Below are positions 15,775-23,843 of a DNA stretch of 52,440 bases, one piece after another. This DNA is from an uncultured Lachnospiraceae bacterium (GTDB lineage Bacteria > Bacillota > Clostridia > Lachnospirales > Lachnospiraceae): assembly GCA_947570615.1 (NCBI GenBank), contig CANOVJ010000022.1:1-52440 (forward strand), given 5' to 3'. Position numbers and translations under genes: made by a program. The first letter of the stretch is position 1. Every line of letters starts with the position of its first letter. The notes beneath the pieces were generated by a model, which did not search any database, had not been told where the DNA came from, and saw only the letters and a program-made list of their open reading frames with translations.

Positions 15775-17154
15775 CTAATGCGCATCCGTTTTTTCAGCGC
15801 TGCAAAACCCCCGCAGCTCCCTGACCACCATCATCACAATCACCTGGGTCAGTACAAAGGTCAGTCCGTCCGCCACCGGCTGGGCAAGCTGCAGCCCCGG
15901 GATGCCGAAAAGCCGGGGCAATATCAGGATCGCCGGGATAAAGAACAGCCCCTGCTTGCTGATGGCGGTAAGGGTGGCCCGGAAGCTGTAGCCGATGGAC
16001 TGGGTGAGCATGTTTCCGATGATGGTGTAGGACTGAAAGGGAAGGAGGACGCACTGCATTTTCAGGGCCAGCGCGCCGATGCGGATCACCTCCGCGTCCT
16101 CCCGGCGAAAGAGCTTCATAATGGGCGTGGAGACGGCGAACATGATAACGCCCATGGTAAGCAGAAAGACGAGCGCCACCCGGCGGCAGAAGAAATAGGC
16201 CTCCAGCACCCGGTCGTAGCGTTTCGCGCCGAAATTAAAGCCGCACACGGGCTGGAAGCCCTGGCCGAAGCCGATCAGCGCCGAGTTGATGAACATCATA
16301 ATCCGGGTAACGATGGACATGGCCGCCACAGCCGCGTCCCCGAAGCCGGAGGCCGCCACGTTTAAGAATACGGAGGCCGCGCTGGCCAGCCCCTGACGCC
16401 CCAGAGTGGGCATCCCGGCGGAAAGGATCTCTCTGTAGACCCAGCCTTTCAGGGTAAAATACCGGGGCGTGGGCTTTAACACGTTTCCGGAACGGATCAC
16501 CAGCACCAGCAGAATCACAAAGCTCACAAACTGGCTGAAAATGGTGGCGATGGACGCCCCGGAGATCCCCAGCCCGAAGCCGAAGATCAGCACCGGATCC
16601 AGGATCACATTCAGAATACCGCCGGTGGTGATGCCGATCATGGAGAGGGCGGCGTTCCCCTGGGAGCGCAGATGATTGTTAAACACAAAGGAGACGGTCA
16701 TATAAGGGGCTGCGATGAGAATATAGCGCCCATAGTCTTTGGCATAGGGGGCGATGGTGGGCGTAGCGCCCAGCATCCGCACCAGAGAGTCGATATTGGC
16801 AATCCCCGAAACCGCCAGTAAAAGCCCCAGGGCCAGGGCGGTATAGACCGCCGTGGAGCAGGCCCTCCGGGCCTTTTCCTGCTCCCTTGCCCCCAGCATT
16901 CTCGACATGAAATTGCCGCTTCCCATGCCCAGGGTGAAGCCGATGGCCTGGATCATGGCCATCAGGGAAAAATTCACGCCCACCGCCCCGGAGGCGCTGG
17001 TGCTCAGCTGACTGACGAAAAAGGTGTCGGCCATATTATAAATAGAAGTGATCAGCATACTGATGATGGTGGGCACCGCCAGCCTGGGGATCAGACGGCT
17101 GATGGGAGTCTGGGTCATCAGCTGGTATTTTTCTTCGTAGCTCATGGATTTCAT
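15775..17154 (-). CDS. MATE family efflux transporter
   Basis: A 459-residue MATE transporter distinct from its neighbour. It begins 'MKSMSYEEKYQLMTQTPISRLIPRLAVPTIISMLITSIYNMADTFFV', the usual start of the Clostridial 'MATE family' group, and contains 'LGMGSGNFMSRMLGAREQEKA', 'NNHLRSQGNAALSMIGITTGGILNVILDPVLIF' and 'IGFGQGFQPVCGFNFGAKRYDRV'. About 12 membrane segments are visible. I prefer the ATG at 17154, preceded by ACGGAG at 10 bases; a GTG at 17181 would add nine basic residues but lacks a ribosome site. The two adjacent exporters are not near-identical copies, so this is not a recent duplication. Confidence 0.9.
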   Translation of the reverse strand: MKSMSYEEKYQLMTQTPISRLIPRLAVPTIISMLITSIYNMADTFFVSQLSTSASGAVGVNFSLMAMIQAIGFTLGMGSGNFMSRMLGAREQEKARRACSTAVYTALALGLLLAVSGIANIDSLVRMLGATPTIAPYAKDYGRYILIAAPYMTVSFVFNNHLRSQGNAALSMIGITTGGILNVILDPVLIFGFGLGISGASIATIFSQFVSFVILLVLVIRSGNVLKPTPRYFTLKGWVYREILSAGMPTLGRQGLASAASVFLNVAASGFGDAAVAAMSIVTRIMMFINSALIGFGQGFQPVCGFNFGAKRYDRVLEAYFFCRRVALVFLLTMGVIMFAVSTPIMKLFRREDAEVIRIGALALKMQCVLLPFQSYTIIGNMLTQSIGYSFRATLTAISKQGLFFIPAILILPRLFGIPGLQLAQPVADGLTFVLTQVIVMMVVRELRGFCSAEKTDAH

Positions 17155-17242
17155 CTGCAGTTTTCTCCGTTTCTTTTTCACATATCTTTATTGTAAATCC
17201 AAACGGGAAAAATGGGAATATAAATTTTTCCTGCAAACCGGT

Positions 17243-18361
17243 TCAGCGCATCCGGAACCTGCAATCCTCCCGGAACGCTCCGCGGGACGGATTTTTTTCA
17301 CAACGCCAGATCTTTTTCTGTCTCAGATCATAGACGACGGACCACACCGTGTCCTTTCCGGTGCGGCGCTCGTACTGGCACAGGAACCCGCGCTTACCGG
17401 ACAATATTTCCTGAACCAGGGAAAGCGGGGGAGCTGAAGCGCTCTCGCCCAGACAGGAGTGCAGGGTCTGCCAGCGCCGCCCGGCAAACCAGTCGTCGAT
17501 TCCAGGCGGATTGCAGTCCGCCATCTCCGGCAGATGAAAACGATTGGTGGCGCATACGAAGAAGCTGGCTGTTCCTGCGTGCCCCGTTCTGGATGCCTCC
17601 CCATTGAACCTGTTTGCTTCCGGTTCCTCTGCTCCGAATTGGTTCGTTCCGGCTTGCTGCGCATCGAAGCTGTTCTCCGGGGCAAAATCGGCAATGGCTG
17701 TCCTTCGGGCGTTACACTCCACCAGCGCGATATGGCCTGCAGGGTCTGCCAGCGTCAGCGTCTGGGCCGAGCCAATGGGAAGGCGCCGGACATGGGCCAG
17801 GGCTTCCTTCACCGTCCGGCATTTTTCCAGCAGATACCGCACAAGCATCCCCGCGTTAAAGCCGGGCTTTCGCGCCGTGGGAAACACGCTGGTCAGGCCC
17901 GCGGCCAGAGCGTGCTCGTTGACTCCGTCCTCCATCTCCACAAAGGCGGTGGTATTTCCGGTGAAAGCGTATGTGCCGTCTGAGAGACGGTAAATGACAT
18001 TCATATTTCGCTTTTCAAGCTCCGGGAGAAAGTCGCTGTTGCGCCCCAGCAGGACATGTTGGCCGTCGGAGACGGCCAGGCAGGAGCACTGACAGGAGGG
18101 AGGGATGGCATACATACTCAGCAGCAGGGCCTGGAAGGGGCGGACGTCGCTGTGCTGTCCGTCCGCAAGGCCCTTTATCTCCTCCAGAATCTCAGGATAA
18201 AATTTTTCATAGACGGGGAGACAGGCGCGGGCATAGTCGATTCGTTCCCTGGTGATCTCAAAGGGGATGTGCTCCAAAATAAAATTCTGATGCTGAAACA
18301 GCAGAGAGCCCCACCGAAAACCGGCTTCGTAGTGGGTTCCCTTAAAACGTGCATGATACAT
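17243..18361 (-). CDS. C45-family (acyl-CoA:6-APA acyltransferase-like) Ntn-hydrolase
   Basis: A 372-residue protein of the C45/choloylglycine-like Ntn-hydrolase group. The putative nucleophile is Cys92 within 'PPSCQCSCLAV' (Cys90/Cys94 are less likely), followed by the family hallmark 'LLGRNSDFLPE' (Arg107, Asn108, Asp110). Later blocks 'FAGRRWQTLHSCL' and 'TVWSVVYDLRQKKIWRCEKNP' match the group's ending. If processed, the chain would be cut before the nucleophile. Substrates in the family are amides, including N-acyl amino acids and beta-lactam side chains; none can be assigned here. Residues 224-252 are a low-complexity insertion made of degenerate 30-base DNA repeats (17606-17695). It reads on the minus strand with GGAGCG near the start, and neighbours the MATE pumps. 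Confidence 0.75.
   Translation of the reverse strand: MYHARFKGTHYEAGFRWGSLLFQHQNFILEHIPFEITRERIDYARACLPVYEKFYPEILEEIKGLADGQHSDVRPFQALLLSMYAIPPSCQCSCLAVSDGQHVLLGRNSDFLPELEKRNMNVIYRLSDGTYAFTGNTTAFVEMEDGVNEHALAAGLTSVFPTARKPGFNAGMLVRYLLEKCRTVKEALAHVRRLPIGSAQTLTLADPAGHIALVECNARRTAIADFAPENSFDAQQAGTNQFGAEEPEANRFNGEASRTGHAGTASFFVCATNRFHLPEMADCNPPGIDDWFAGRRWQTLHSCLGESASAPPLSLVQEILSGKRGFLCQYERRTGKDTVWSVVYDLRQKKIWRCEKNPSRGAFREDCRFRMR
17606..17695. repeat. Degenerate 30-base tandem repeat within the C45 gene
   Basis: Three units beginning GAACCTGTTTG, GAATTGGTTCG and GAAGCTGTTC at 17606, 17636 and 17666, each about 30 bases. They keep the reading frame and encode the Asn/Glu/Ala-rich insertion of the hydrolase. 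Confidence 0.55.
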
Positions 18362-18626
18362 ACAGATACGCTCCTTATCAAATGTGTTTTATAAAGAGCT
18401 GCCGACAACTCATGGGGTAAGCGTAGCGGAATAAAAAATTTATGTCAACAGAAAATTTTTATAATCAGCTACAATTGTAATGATTGCATTTCAAATACTG
18501 TCGCGGTAAAATGAAGAAAAAGTATCTCCGTAATACCGTTCGTGAGAAGACCGCCGCTCTGGCGTTTGTGCGCCCGGCATACATTTCGACGACAGATATA
18601 TGGTTGATAAAAAGGAAGGACAGCAT
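18362..18626. other. Intergenic region between divergent genes
   Basis: This 265-base AT-rich stretch lies between the minus-strand C45 gene and the plus-strand AAA pseudogene. A TATAAT-like hexamer occurs near 18458 but I see no good -35. GGAAGG before the ATG at 18627 serves as ribosome site for the pseudogene. Confidence 0.35.
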
Positions 18627-19939
18627 ATGGTAAGAACCGTAGCGATTGGACAGCAGGATTTTGCGACAATCAGAGAAAAGGGTTATTTTTATATTGACAA
18701 GACCAGATTCATCAGGCAGTGGTGGGAGAGAGGAGACAGCGTGACGCTGATCACCAGACCGAGGAGGTTTGGAAAAACGCTGACTATGAGCATGCTGGAA
18801 AAGTTTTTCTCAGTCAGCTATGCGGGCAGGGGAGATTTGTTTGAGGGGATGGAGATATGGGAAGAAAAATCTTCATCGGAGAAATCCTCATCAGAGCATT
18901 ACAGCTACAGGGAACTGCAGGGGACATACCCGGTTATCTTTCTGAGCTTTGCCGACGTCAAGGAGACCGGCTTTCAGGATGCCAGGAAGATGATCTGTTA
19001 CAGTATCGAGCAGCTCTACAGCCAGAATGACTTCCTGCTGGAGACAGAACTGCTCAATGAGAAGGAAAAAAGGTTTTTCAGAAATGTCACGGCGGATATG
19101 GAGAATTATATTTTATCCTCATCCCTGAAAACCCTGTCCAATTATCTGTACCGCTTTTATGGAAAAAAGGTGATCATTCTTCTGGACGAATACGATACGC
19201 CAATGCAGGAGGCTTATGTAAAGGGGTACTGGCGGGAGGAACGCTGAATATGGAAATTGACGAGCAGATTGTCTACGATCAGCTTACCGTAAAAAGAAAC
19301 GCGATCTGGAGCCTTCTGCTGGCCAGCGGGTATCTGAGGGTTGTGGGGGTAACGTTTACAGAGGAGACAGGACGGACCGCTTATGACCTGATTCTGACAA
19401 ATAAGGAAGTCAGGATTATGTTTGAAAACCTGATTCAGGGCTGGTTTTCAGAAAATAGCATCTATAATGCGTTTATCAGGGCGTTGCTTCTGGACGATGT
19501 GAAGGCGATGAATCTCTATATGAACCGGGTGGCTCTGGAGACCTTCAGCTATTTCGACACGGGAAAGACGGCCTCTGTGCAGGAGCCGGAGCGGTTTTAC
19601 CATGGATTTGTTCTGGGGCTGATGGTGGAGCTTTCGGACCGGTACACCCTCACCTCAAACCGGGAGAGCGGTTTTGGGAGATATGATAATTGTCGTAAGG
19701 AGGGACCCATCGCAGATGGGAGGATTCCTTGCGACCTGCGCACGCTGCAGCGTGCTTCCATTTATGTGCTGGAGCCGAAGAGACCACAGGACAACGCATA
19801 TATCCTGGAATTCAAGGTACAGGATACGGATGAAAGGGAGTTATCCGACACAGTTCGGGAAGCTCTGCGGCAGATTGACAGGCAGAATTATGAAGCGGCC
19901 CTCACCGCCAGAGGATTCGCCGGCATAAATTATTGTTAA
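18627..19939 (+). pseudogene. AAA-ATPase-like / PD-(D/E)XK nuclease gene, broken by internal deletion
   Basis: Two adjacent frames together resemble one protein of the common 'AAA-ATPase-like domain plus PD-(D/E)XK nuclease' family (usually about 550 residues). The first (18627-19247) has the family N-terminus 'VAIGQQDFATIREKGYFYIDKT', a P-loop-like 'RPRRFGKTLTMSML' and 'VIILLDEYDTPMQEAYVKGYW', then stops at TGA. The second (from 19250, a different frame) starts 'MEIDEQIVYDQL', then 'AIWSLLLASGYL', and ends with the nuclease strand 'AYILEFKVQ'. In relatives about 150-160 residues separate these two blocks, so the segment is missing and the deletion also shifted the frame. The junction lies in GGCGGGAGGAAC around 19231-19243. 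Both fragments could in principle still be translated, but the intact product is lost. Residues near 'EEKSSSEKSSSE' come from a 15-base tandem repeat. Confidence 0.8.
18864..18893 (+). repeat. 15-base tandem repeat (2 copies) in AAA pseudogene
   Basis: GAAAAATCTTCATCG at 18864-18878 and GAGAAATCCTCATCA at 18879-18893 encode the EKSSS / EKSSS pentapeptides. The period and frame behaviour match the repeats in purF. Confidence 0.7.
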
Positions 19940-20129
19940 ATTTCTGTCCCGTCATCCCCATCCGGCCGCTCTGCGGTATCCATTTCGACGGGCTGTTTGC
20001 TGTTTCTGTCCCGGCATCGCATCAAACAGGCTGAAGGACAGGCCGGGGATTTCTCTGTTTTGTGTGGATAATACACAAAGGCTTCAGACAGCACAGGGCG
20101 TCCGGGGCAGGGAACACGCAAAAAAAGAA
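19940..20129. other. Intergenic stretch upstream of the amt promoter
   Basis: First part of a roughly 420-base gene-free region between the AAA pseudogene and amt. It is moderately GC-rich with several short inverted matches (for example GACAGG/CCTGTC types) but no clear terminator or gene. The promoter, tandem hairpins and ribosome site of amt follow. Confidence 0.3.
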
Positions 20130-20158
20130 TTGACAAATATATTTTACACGGGTAAAAT
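20130..20158 (+). promoter_or_regulatory. Strong promoter of amt-P-II gene
   Basis: Perfect TTGACA (20130-20135), 17-base spacer, TAAAAT (20153-20158), embedded in an A/T-rich context. Start of transcription is expected near 20165, giving a leader of nearly 200 bases before the TTG start. Confidence 0.85.
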
Positions 20159-20168
20159 ACAACTCGTA

Positions 20169-20292
20169 AAAGGCAAGGGCGTCTTGAGCAGAACTCAGGA
20201 TGCCCTTTCTTTATACGCAGGGTAACAATCAAAAAGGTGATAAAGGCAAAGGCGTCTTTGATGTGCAACGGCACAGAAGACGCCTTTTTCTT
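20169..20292 (+). promoter_or_regulatory. Tandem terminator-like hairpins in the amt leader
   Basis: Two hairpins follow one another. Hairpin 1 (20175-20207) has a 14-bp stem and CAGAA loop, followed by TCTTTAT. Hairpin 2 (20248-20287) has an 11-bp outer stem, a second 5-bp stem with AACG loop, and TTCTTT after it. Both begin with nearly the same 17 bases (AAAGGCAAGGGCGTCTT at 20169 and AAAGGCAAAGGCGTCTT at 20242). The arrangement suggests transcription termination in the leader that must be overcome, for instance by an RNA-binding antiterminator responding to nitrogen. The loops do not fit the A1/G4 hexaloop rule of ANTAR targets. Confidence 0.65.
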
Positions 20293-20361
20293 TACGGCAA
20301 GGAAGCCCACGGCAGAGGCGGTGAGAGCCGCCCTGTCCGGGGCAATGAGGAGGAGATCCAG

Positions 20362-22119
20362 TTGGCAGTAGAAGAAATTACAAAAATTGTGGAAGAGGCA
20401 GTTACAGGCGAGGTGTTCGGCGTCTGGTTCCTGATCGGGGCGGCGCTGGTGTTCTTCATGCAGGCGGGCTTTGCCATGGTGGAGACGGGCTTTACCAGAG
20501 CGAAAAACGCCGGAAATATCATCATGAAAAATCTGATGGATTTCTGTATCGGCACAGTGGTGTTCGTGGCGCTGGGATTCAGCCTGATGATGGCAGAGGA
20601 TTATGTATTCGGCTTCATTGGCATCCCGAACCTGAATATTTTTACGGATTTCGGGGGATTCATTGAGGGGAACGCGTCCAGCTTTGTGTTCAACCTGGTG
20701 TTCTGCGCCACGGCGGCAACCATTGTCTCCGGCTCCATGGCGGAGCGGACGAAGTTCGTCTCCTACTGTATTTATTCCGGGGTAATCTCCCTGTTCGTTT
20801 ACCCGGTGGAAGCGGGGTGGGTGTGGAACTCCCAGGGCTGGCTGGCGCAGCTTGGTTTTCATGATTTCGCGGGTTCCGCGGCGATCCACTCTGTGGGCGG
20901 TATCACGGCCCTGATCGGCGCGATTATGGTTGGGCCCCGCCTTGGCAAGTATGTCACAGGTAAGGATGGAAAGGTAAAGAAGGTCAACGCCATTCCCGGA
21001 CATTCCATCACCCTTGGGGCGCTGGGGTGCTTTATCCTCTGGTTTGGCTGGTACGGCTTTAACGGCGCGGCGGCCTGGGACGGAACGAGTCTGGCCTCCA
21101 TCTTTCTGACCACGACCATTGCTCCGGCGGTGGCTACCTGCACCACCATGATTTACACATGGATAAAAAACAAAAAGCCGGATGTGTCCATGTGTCTGAA
21201 CGCTTCCCTGGCGGGGCTGGTGGGCATCACCGCAGGGTGCGACGCCTTGGACGCCCTGGGAGCGATCGTGGTAGGCGTGGTCTCCGGTGTTCTGGTGGTT
21301 GTGGTGGTTGAGTATCTGGACTTAAAGCTTCACATCGACGACCCTGTGGGCGCGGTGGGCGTACATATGGCTAACGGTATCTGGGGAACGCTGGCGGTGG
21401 GACTGCTGGCCAATCCGGCGGCCCCGGCGGGCCTTGAGGGGCTGCTCTATACTGGAAATCCCAAGCTCCTGGGGGTACAGACGCTGGGAATCGCGGCGGT
21501 TCTGGCATGGACCGGGGTTCTCATGACCATCATGTTTGCCCTGATCAAAAAGACGATCGGCCTTCGGGTTTCTCCGGAGGAGGAGGTAAAGGGCCTTGAC
21601 AGCACCGAGCACGGCCTGCCCAGCGCTTACGCGGATTTCGCACCTGCGGTGGAGAGCCTGGACTATGGCTTCGAGGAGGCGGTGGCTGTGACGGGAGATA
21701 CGCCGGTGGCGGAGGCCGTTCCCGTGAAAAAGGTTCCTTCTTTTACGCAGGAGGAGGGGACGCCGAAGCTTACCAGGATCGAGATTGTCTGCAAGGAGGC
21801 GAGATTCGAGACCTTAAAGAGCGCCCTGATAAATATCGGGATCACCGGCATGACCGTCTCCCACGTGCTGGGCTGCGGCGTGCAGAAGGGGAAACCGGAA
21901 TTTTACCGGGGCGTCCAGGTGGAGGCCAACCTGCTTCCCAAGATCCAGGTGGATATCGTGGTGAGCAAGGTTCCGGTTCAGAGCGTGATCGATACGGCCA
22001 AGAGGGTTCTCTACACCGGGCATATCGGAGACGGCAAGATCTTTGTTTACGATGTGGAAAATGTAGTGAAAATCCGTACCGGCGAGGAGGGCTACGACGC
22101 CCTGCAGGACGTGGAATAG
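20362..22119 (+). CDS. amt: Ammonium transporter fused to P-II signalling domain
   Basis: A 585-residue fusion. Residues 15-430 form an Amt/Rh channel with about 11 membrane helices: 'FMQAGFAMVETGFTRAKNAGNI', 'FVFCATAATIVSGSMAERTKF'-type block, and the two pore histidines in 'AAIHSVGG' and 'VGVHMANGIWG'. Residues 471-580 form a P-II (GlnB-like) domain: 'ITGMTVSHVLGCGVQKGKPEFYRG' and 'YTGHIGDGKIFVYDVENVVKIRTGE'. P-II normally blocks or opens Amt according to ATP/ADP and 2-oxoglutarate; here it is tethered. Tyr515 matches GlnB Tyr46, but the uridylylated Tyr51 position is Val, so control by uridylylation is unlikely. The TTG at 20362 is chosen: GAGGAGG lies 8 bases upstream, and the in-frame ATG at 20200 lies inside a leader hairpin. 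Confidence 0.92.
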   Translation: MAVEEITKIVEEAVTGEVFGVWFLIGAALVFFMQAGFAMVETGFTRAKNAGNIIMKNLMDFCIGTVVFVALGFSLMMAEDYVFGFIGIPNLNIFTDFGGFIEGNASSFVFNLVFCATAATIVSGSMAERTKFVSYCIYSGVISLFVYPVEAGWVWNSQGWLAQLGFHDFAGSAAIHSVGGITALIGAIMVGPRLGKYVTGKDGKVKKVNAIPGHSITLGALGCFILWFGWYGFNGAAAWDGTSLASIFLTTTIAPAVATCTTMIYTWIKNKKPDVSMCLNASLAGLVGITAGCDALDALGAIVVGVVSGVLVVVVVEYLDLKLHIDDPVGAVGVHMANGIWGTLAVGLLANPAAPAGLEGLLYTGNPKLLGVQTLGIAAVLAWTGVLMTIMFALIKKTIGLRVSPEEEVKGLDSTEHGLPSAYADFAPAVESLDYGFEEAVAVTGDTPVAEAVPVKKVPSFTQEEGTPKLTRIEIVCKEARFETLKSALINIGITGMTVSHVLGCGVQKGKPEFYRGVQVEANLLPKIQVDIVVSKVPVQSVIDTAKRVLYTGHIGDGKIFVYDVENVVKIRTGEEGYDALQDVE

Positions 22120-22162
22120 GCAGGGAAAACGACGGATTGGACACTTGCAGGAATAACGGAGG

Positions 22163-22213
22163 CCTGAAATTACTTCAGCCGGCTGCGTTTTGCGGCTGGC
22201 TGGAAGTTTCAGG
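22163..22213 (+). promoter_or_regulatory. Long hairpin between amt and purF
   Basis: CCTGAAA (22163-22169) pairs with TTTCAGG (22207-22213), with inner pairs CTTC/GAAG, AGCC/GGCT and GCTGC/GCGGC around a GTTTT loop. It ends 22 bases before the purF ATG and has no T-run on either strand, so it is more likely a leader structure than a classical terminator. Confidence 0.55.
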
Positions 22214-22234
22214 TCAGCACGGATGGGAGAGGAA

Positions 22235-23824
22235 ATGGATTTACATGAGGAATGCGGCGTCTTTGGCGTGATATCGCCGGAGCGCGCCCCTGTGGCGGAG
22301 CTTGCGTATTATGGGCTTTATGCCCTGCAGCACCGGGGACAGGAGAGCTGCGGAATTGTAATCAATGACGACGGCGTGTTTTCGTCCCACAAGGATATGG
22401 GGCTGGTCAGCGAGGTATTTACTCCGCATGCTCTCGCAGGTCTCCCTCAGGGGAATATGGCGGTGGGGCACGTGCGCTATGGAACCACGGGCGGCACAAA
22501 CAGGAACAATGTCCAGCCCATCGAGGTGAACCATCAGAAAGGGAAGATGGCCCTTGCCCACAACGGCAATCTGAGCAACGCGGCTCTGCTCCGGGATCAG
22601 TTAGAGCTCTCGGGGGCAATTTTTCACACTACCAGCGACACGGAGATCATCGCCTATATTGTGACCAGGGAACGCCTGCGCACGCCCTCCATCGAGGAGG
22701 CGCTCAGCGCCGCCATGTACACGCTGGAGGGGGCCTATTCCCTGGTGCTGATGTCGGCGCAGAAGCTGATCTGCGCCAGAGACCCCTGGGGCTTCCGGCC
22801 CCTGTGTTATGGCAAAACCCCTGACGGAATGTATGTGGCGGCCTCGGAGAGCTGCGCCTTGAGGGCCATAGGGGCGGAGCCCGTCCGGGATCTGGAGCCG
22901 GGAGAGATTCTGGTCTTTGGCCCGGAGGGCGTCACCTCCCGCAGGGAGCACTGCGGCAGAAAGAAGAAAAAGCTCTGCATTTTTGAGTATATCTACTTTG
23001 CCAGGCCGGATTCGGTGATCGACGGGGTATCTGTCCACAGGGCAAGGGTGGAGGCCGGAAGGATACTGGCGCGAAGATATCCGCTGGAGAAACGGCCAGG
23101 AGATGAACAGCTCCGGGATAAACAGCCCTGGGATGGACAGACCTGGGATGCGAATTCTCCGGACGGGGATATCGTGGTGGGCGTGCCCGACTCCGGGCTG
23201 GACGCGGCCCTGGGCTTTTCCATGGAGTCCGGGATCCCTTACGGCATCGGCCTGATCAAAAACAAGTATATTGGCAGAACCTTTATCTCGCCGGGCCAGT
23301 CCGCCCGGCTGGATCAGGTGAAGATCAAGCTGAGCGCGGTGGAGGAGAGCGTCAGGGGGAAGAGGGTGGTTCTCATCGACGATTCCATTGTCCGGGGCAC
23401 CACCAGCGGGCGGATCGTGCGCCTTCTGCGGGAGGCGGGGGCCCGGGAGATTCATATGCGAATCTCCTCCCCGCCCTTTCTCCATCCCTGTTACTACGGC
23501 ACGGATATCGATTCCGAGGAGCATCTGATCGCCTGTCGGCATAACGTGCAGGAGACGGCCCGGATCATCGGCGCGGACTCTCTTGGATATCTCCCGGTAT
23601 CGGAGCTGGGGGCGCTGCTGAAGGGCGCCGGAGGAGAGGAAACGGAGAGCGGGCCGGGATGCGGCTATTGCAGCGCCTGCTTCGACGGGGAGTATCCCAC
23701 GGCCATTCCCACAGATACCAGAAAGGACCGGTTCGAGAGGAAGCTTTCGGAGAGGAAATCCTCAGAGAGGAACCCCTCAGAGAAACCTTCGCAGAAGGGG
23801 GCGCTGGAAACGGGAGAGAGGTGA
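22235..23824 (+). CDS. purF: Amidophosphoribosyltransferase (PurF), repeat-expanded
   Basis: A 529-residue enzyme catalysing the first committed purine step, PRPP + glutamine to phosphoribosylamine. After a six-residue propeptide (MDLHEE) comes Cys7, the Ntn nucleophile ('ECGVFGVIS'). The glutaminase domain continues with 'GHVRYGTTGG', 'HNGNLSN'; the PRPP loop is 'VVLIDDSIVRGTTS'. Cysteines in 'KLCIFEYIYF', 'HPCYYGTDID' and 'CGYCSAC' fit the oxygen-sensitive [4Fe-4S] (Bacillus-type) form. Start 22235 is favoured by GGGAGAGG; ATG at 22223 is an alternative. Two features are unusual: a roughly 26-residue insertion before 'VVGVPDSGLD' and a repetitive C-terminal tail, both built from 15-base tandem repeats that keep frame. 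The insertion lies on the enzyme's phosphoribosyl side; its effect is unknown. Adjacent to amt, linking nitrogen uptake and glutamine use. Confidence 0.94.
   Translation: MDLHEECGVFGVISPERAPVAELAYYGLYALQHRGQESCGIVINDDGVFSSHKDMGLVSEVFTPHALAGLPQGNMAVGHVRYGTTGGTNRNNVQPIEVNHQKGKMALAHNGNLSNAALLRDQLELSGAIFHTTSDTEIIAYIVTRERLRTPSIEEALSAAMYTLEGAYSLVLMSAQKLICARDPWGFRPLCYGKTPDGMYVAASESCALRAIGAEPVRDLEPGEILVFGPEGVTSRREHCGRKKKKLCIFEYIYFARPDSVIDGVSVHRARVEAGRILARRYPLEKRPGDEQLRDKQPWDGQTWDANSPDGDIVVGVPDSGLDAALGFSMESGIPYGIGLIKNKYIGRTFISPGQSARLDQVKIKLSAVEESVRGKRVVLIDDSIVRGTTSGRIVRLLREAGAREIHMRISSPPFLHPCYYGTDIDSEEHLIACRHNVQETARIIGADSLGYLPVSELGALLKGAGGEETESGPGCGYCSACFDGEYPTAIPTDTRKDRFERKLSERKSSERNPSEKPSQKGALETGER
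23096..23155 (+). repeat. 15-base x4 tandem repeat inside purF
   Basis: Units CCAGGAGATGAACAG, CTCCGGGATAAACAG, CCCTGGGATGGACAG and ACCTGGGATGCGAAT occupy exactly 60 bases and encode the pentapeptides PGDEQ, LRDKQ, PWDGQ and TWDAN. Homologous PurF proteins lack this segment. Confidence 0.85.
23737..23796 (+). repeat. 15-base x4 tandem repeat at purF C-terminus
   Basis: Units GAGGAAGCTTTCGGA, GAGGAAATCCTCAGA, GAGGAACCCCTCAGA and GAAACCTTCGCAGAA give the peptides RKLSE, RKSSE, RNPSE and KPSQK (frame offset by one base). The tail beyond the conserved PurF end is almost entirely this array. Confidence 0.85.
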
Positions 23825-23843
23825 ATCTGCTCTCAGCCGGGCT

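Noticed and set aside
20169-20287. Classification of the amt leader as an ANTAR RNA target.
   Set aside because: The tandem hairpin layout fits, but neither loop has six bases with A at position 1 and G at 4.
20200-20361. Earlier amt start at ATG 20200.
   Set aside because: This ATG lies within a leader hairpin, lacks a ribosome site, and the extra residues have no Amt homology; TTG at 20362 with GAGGAGG is better.
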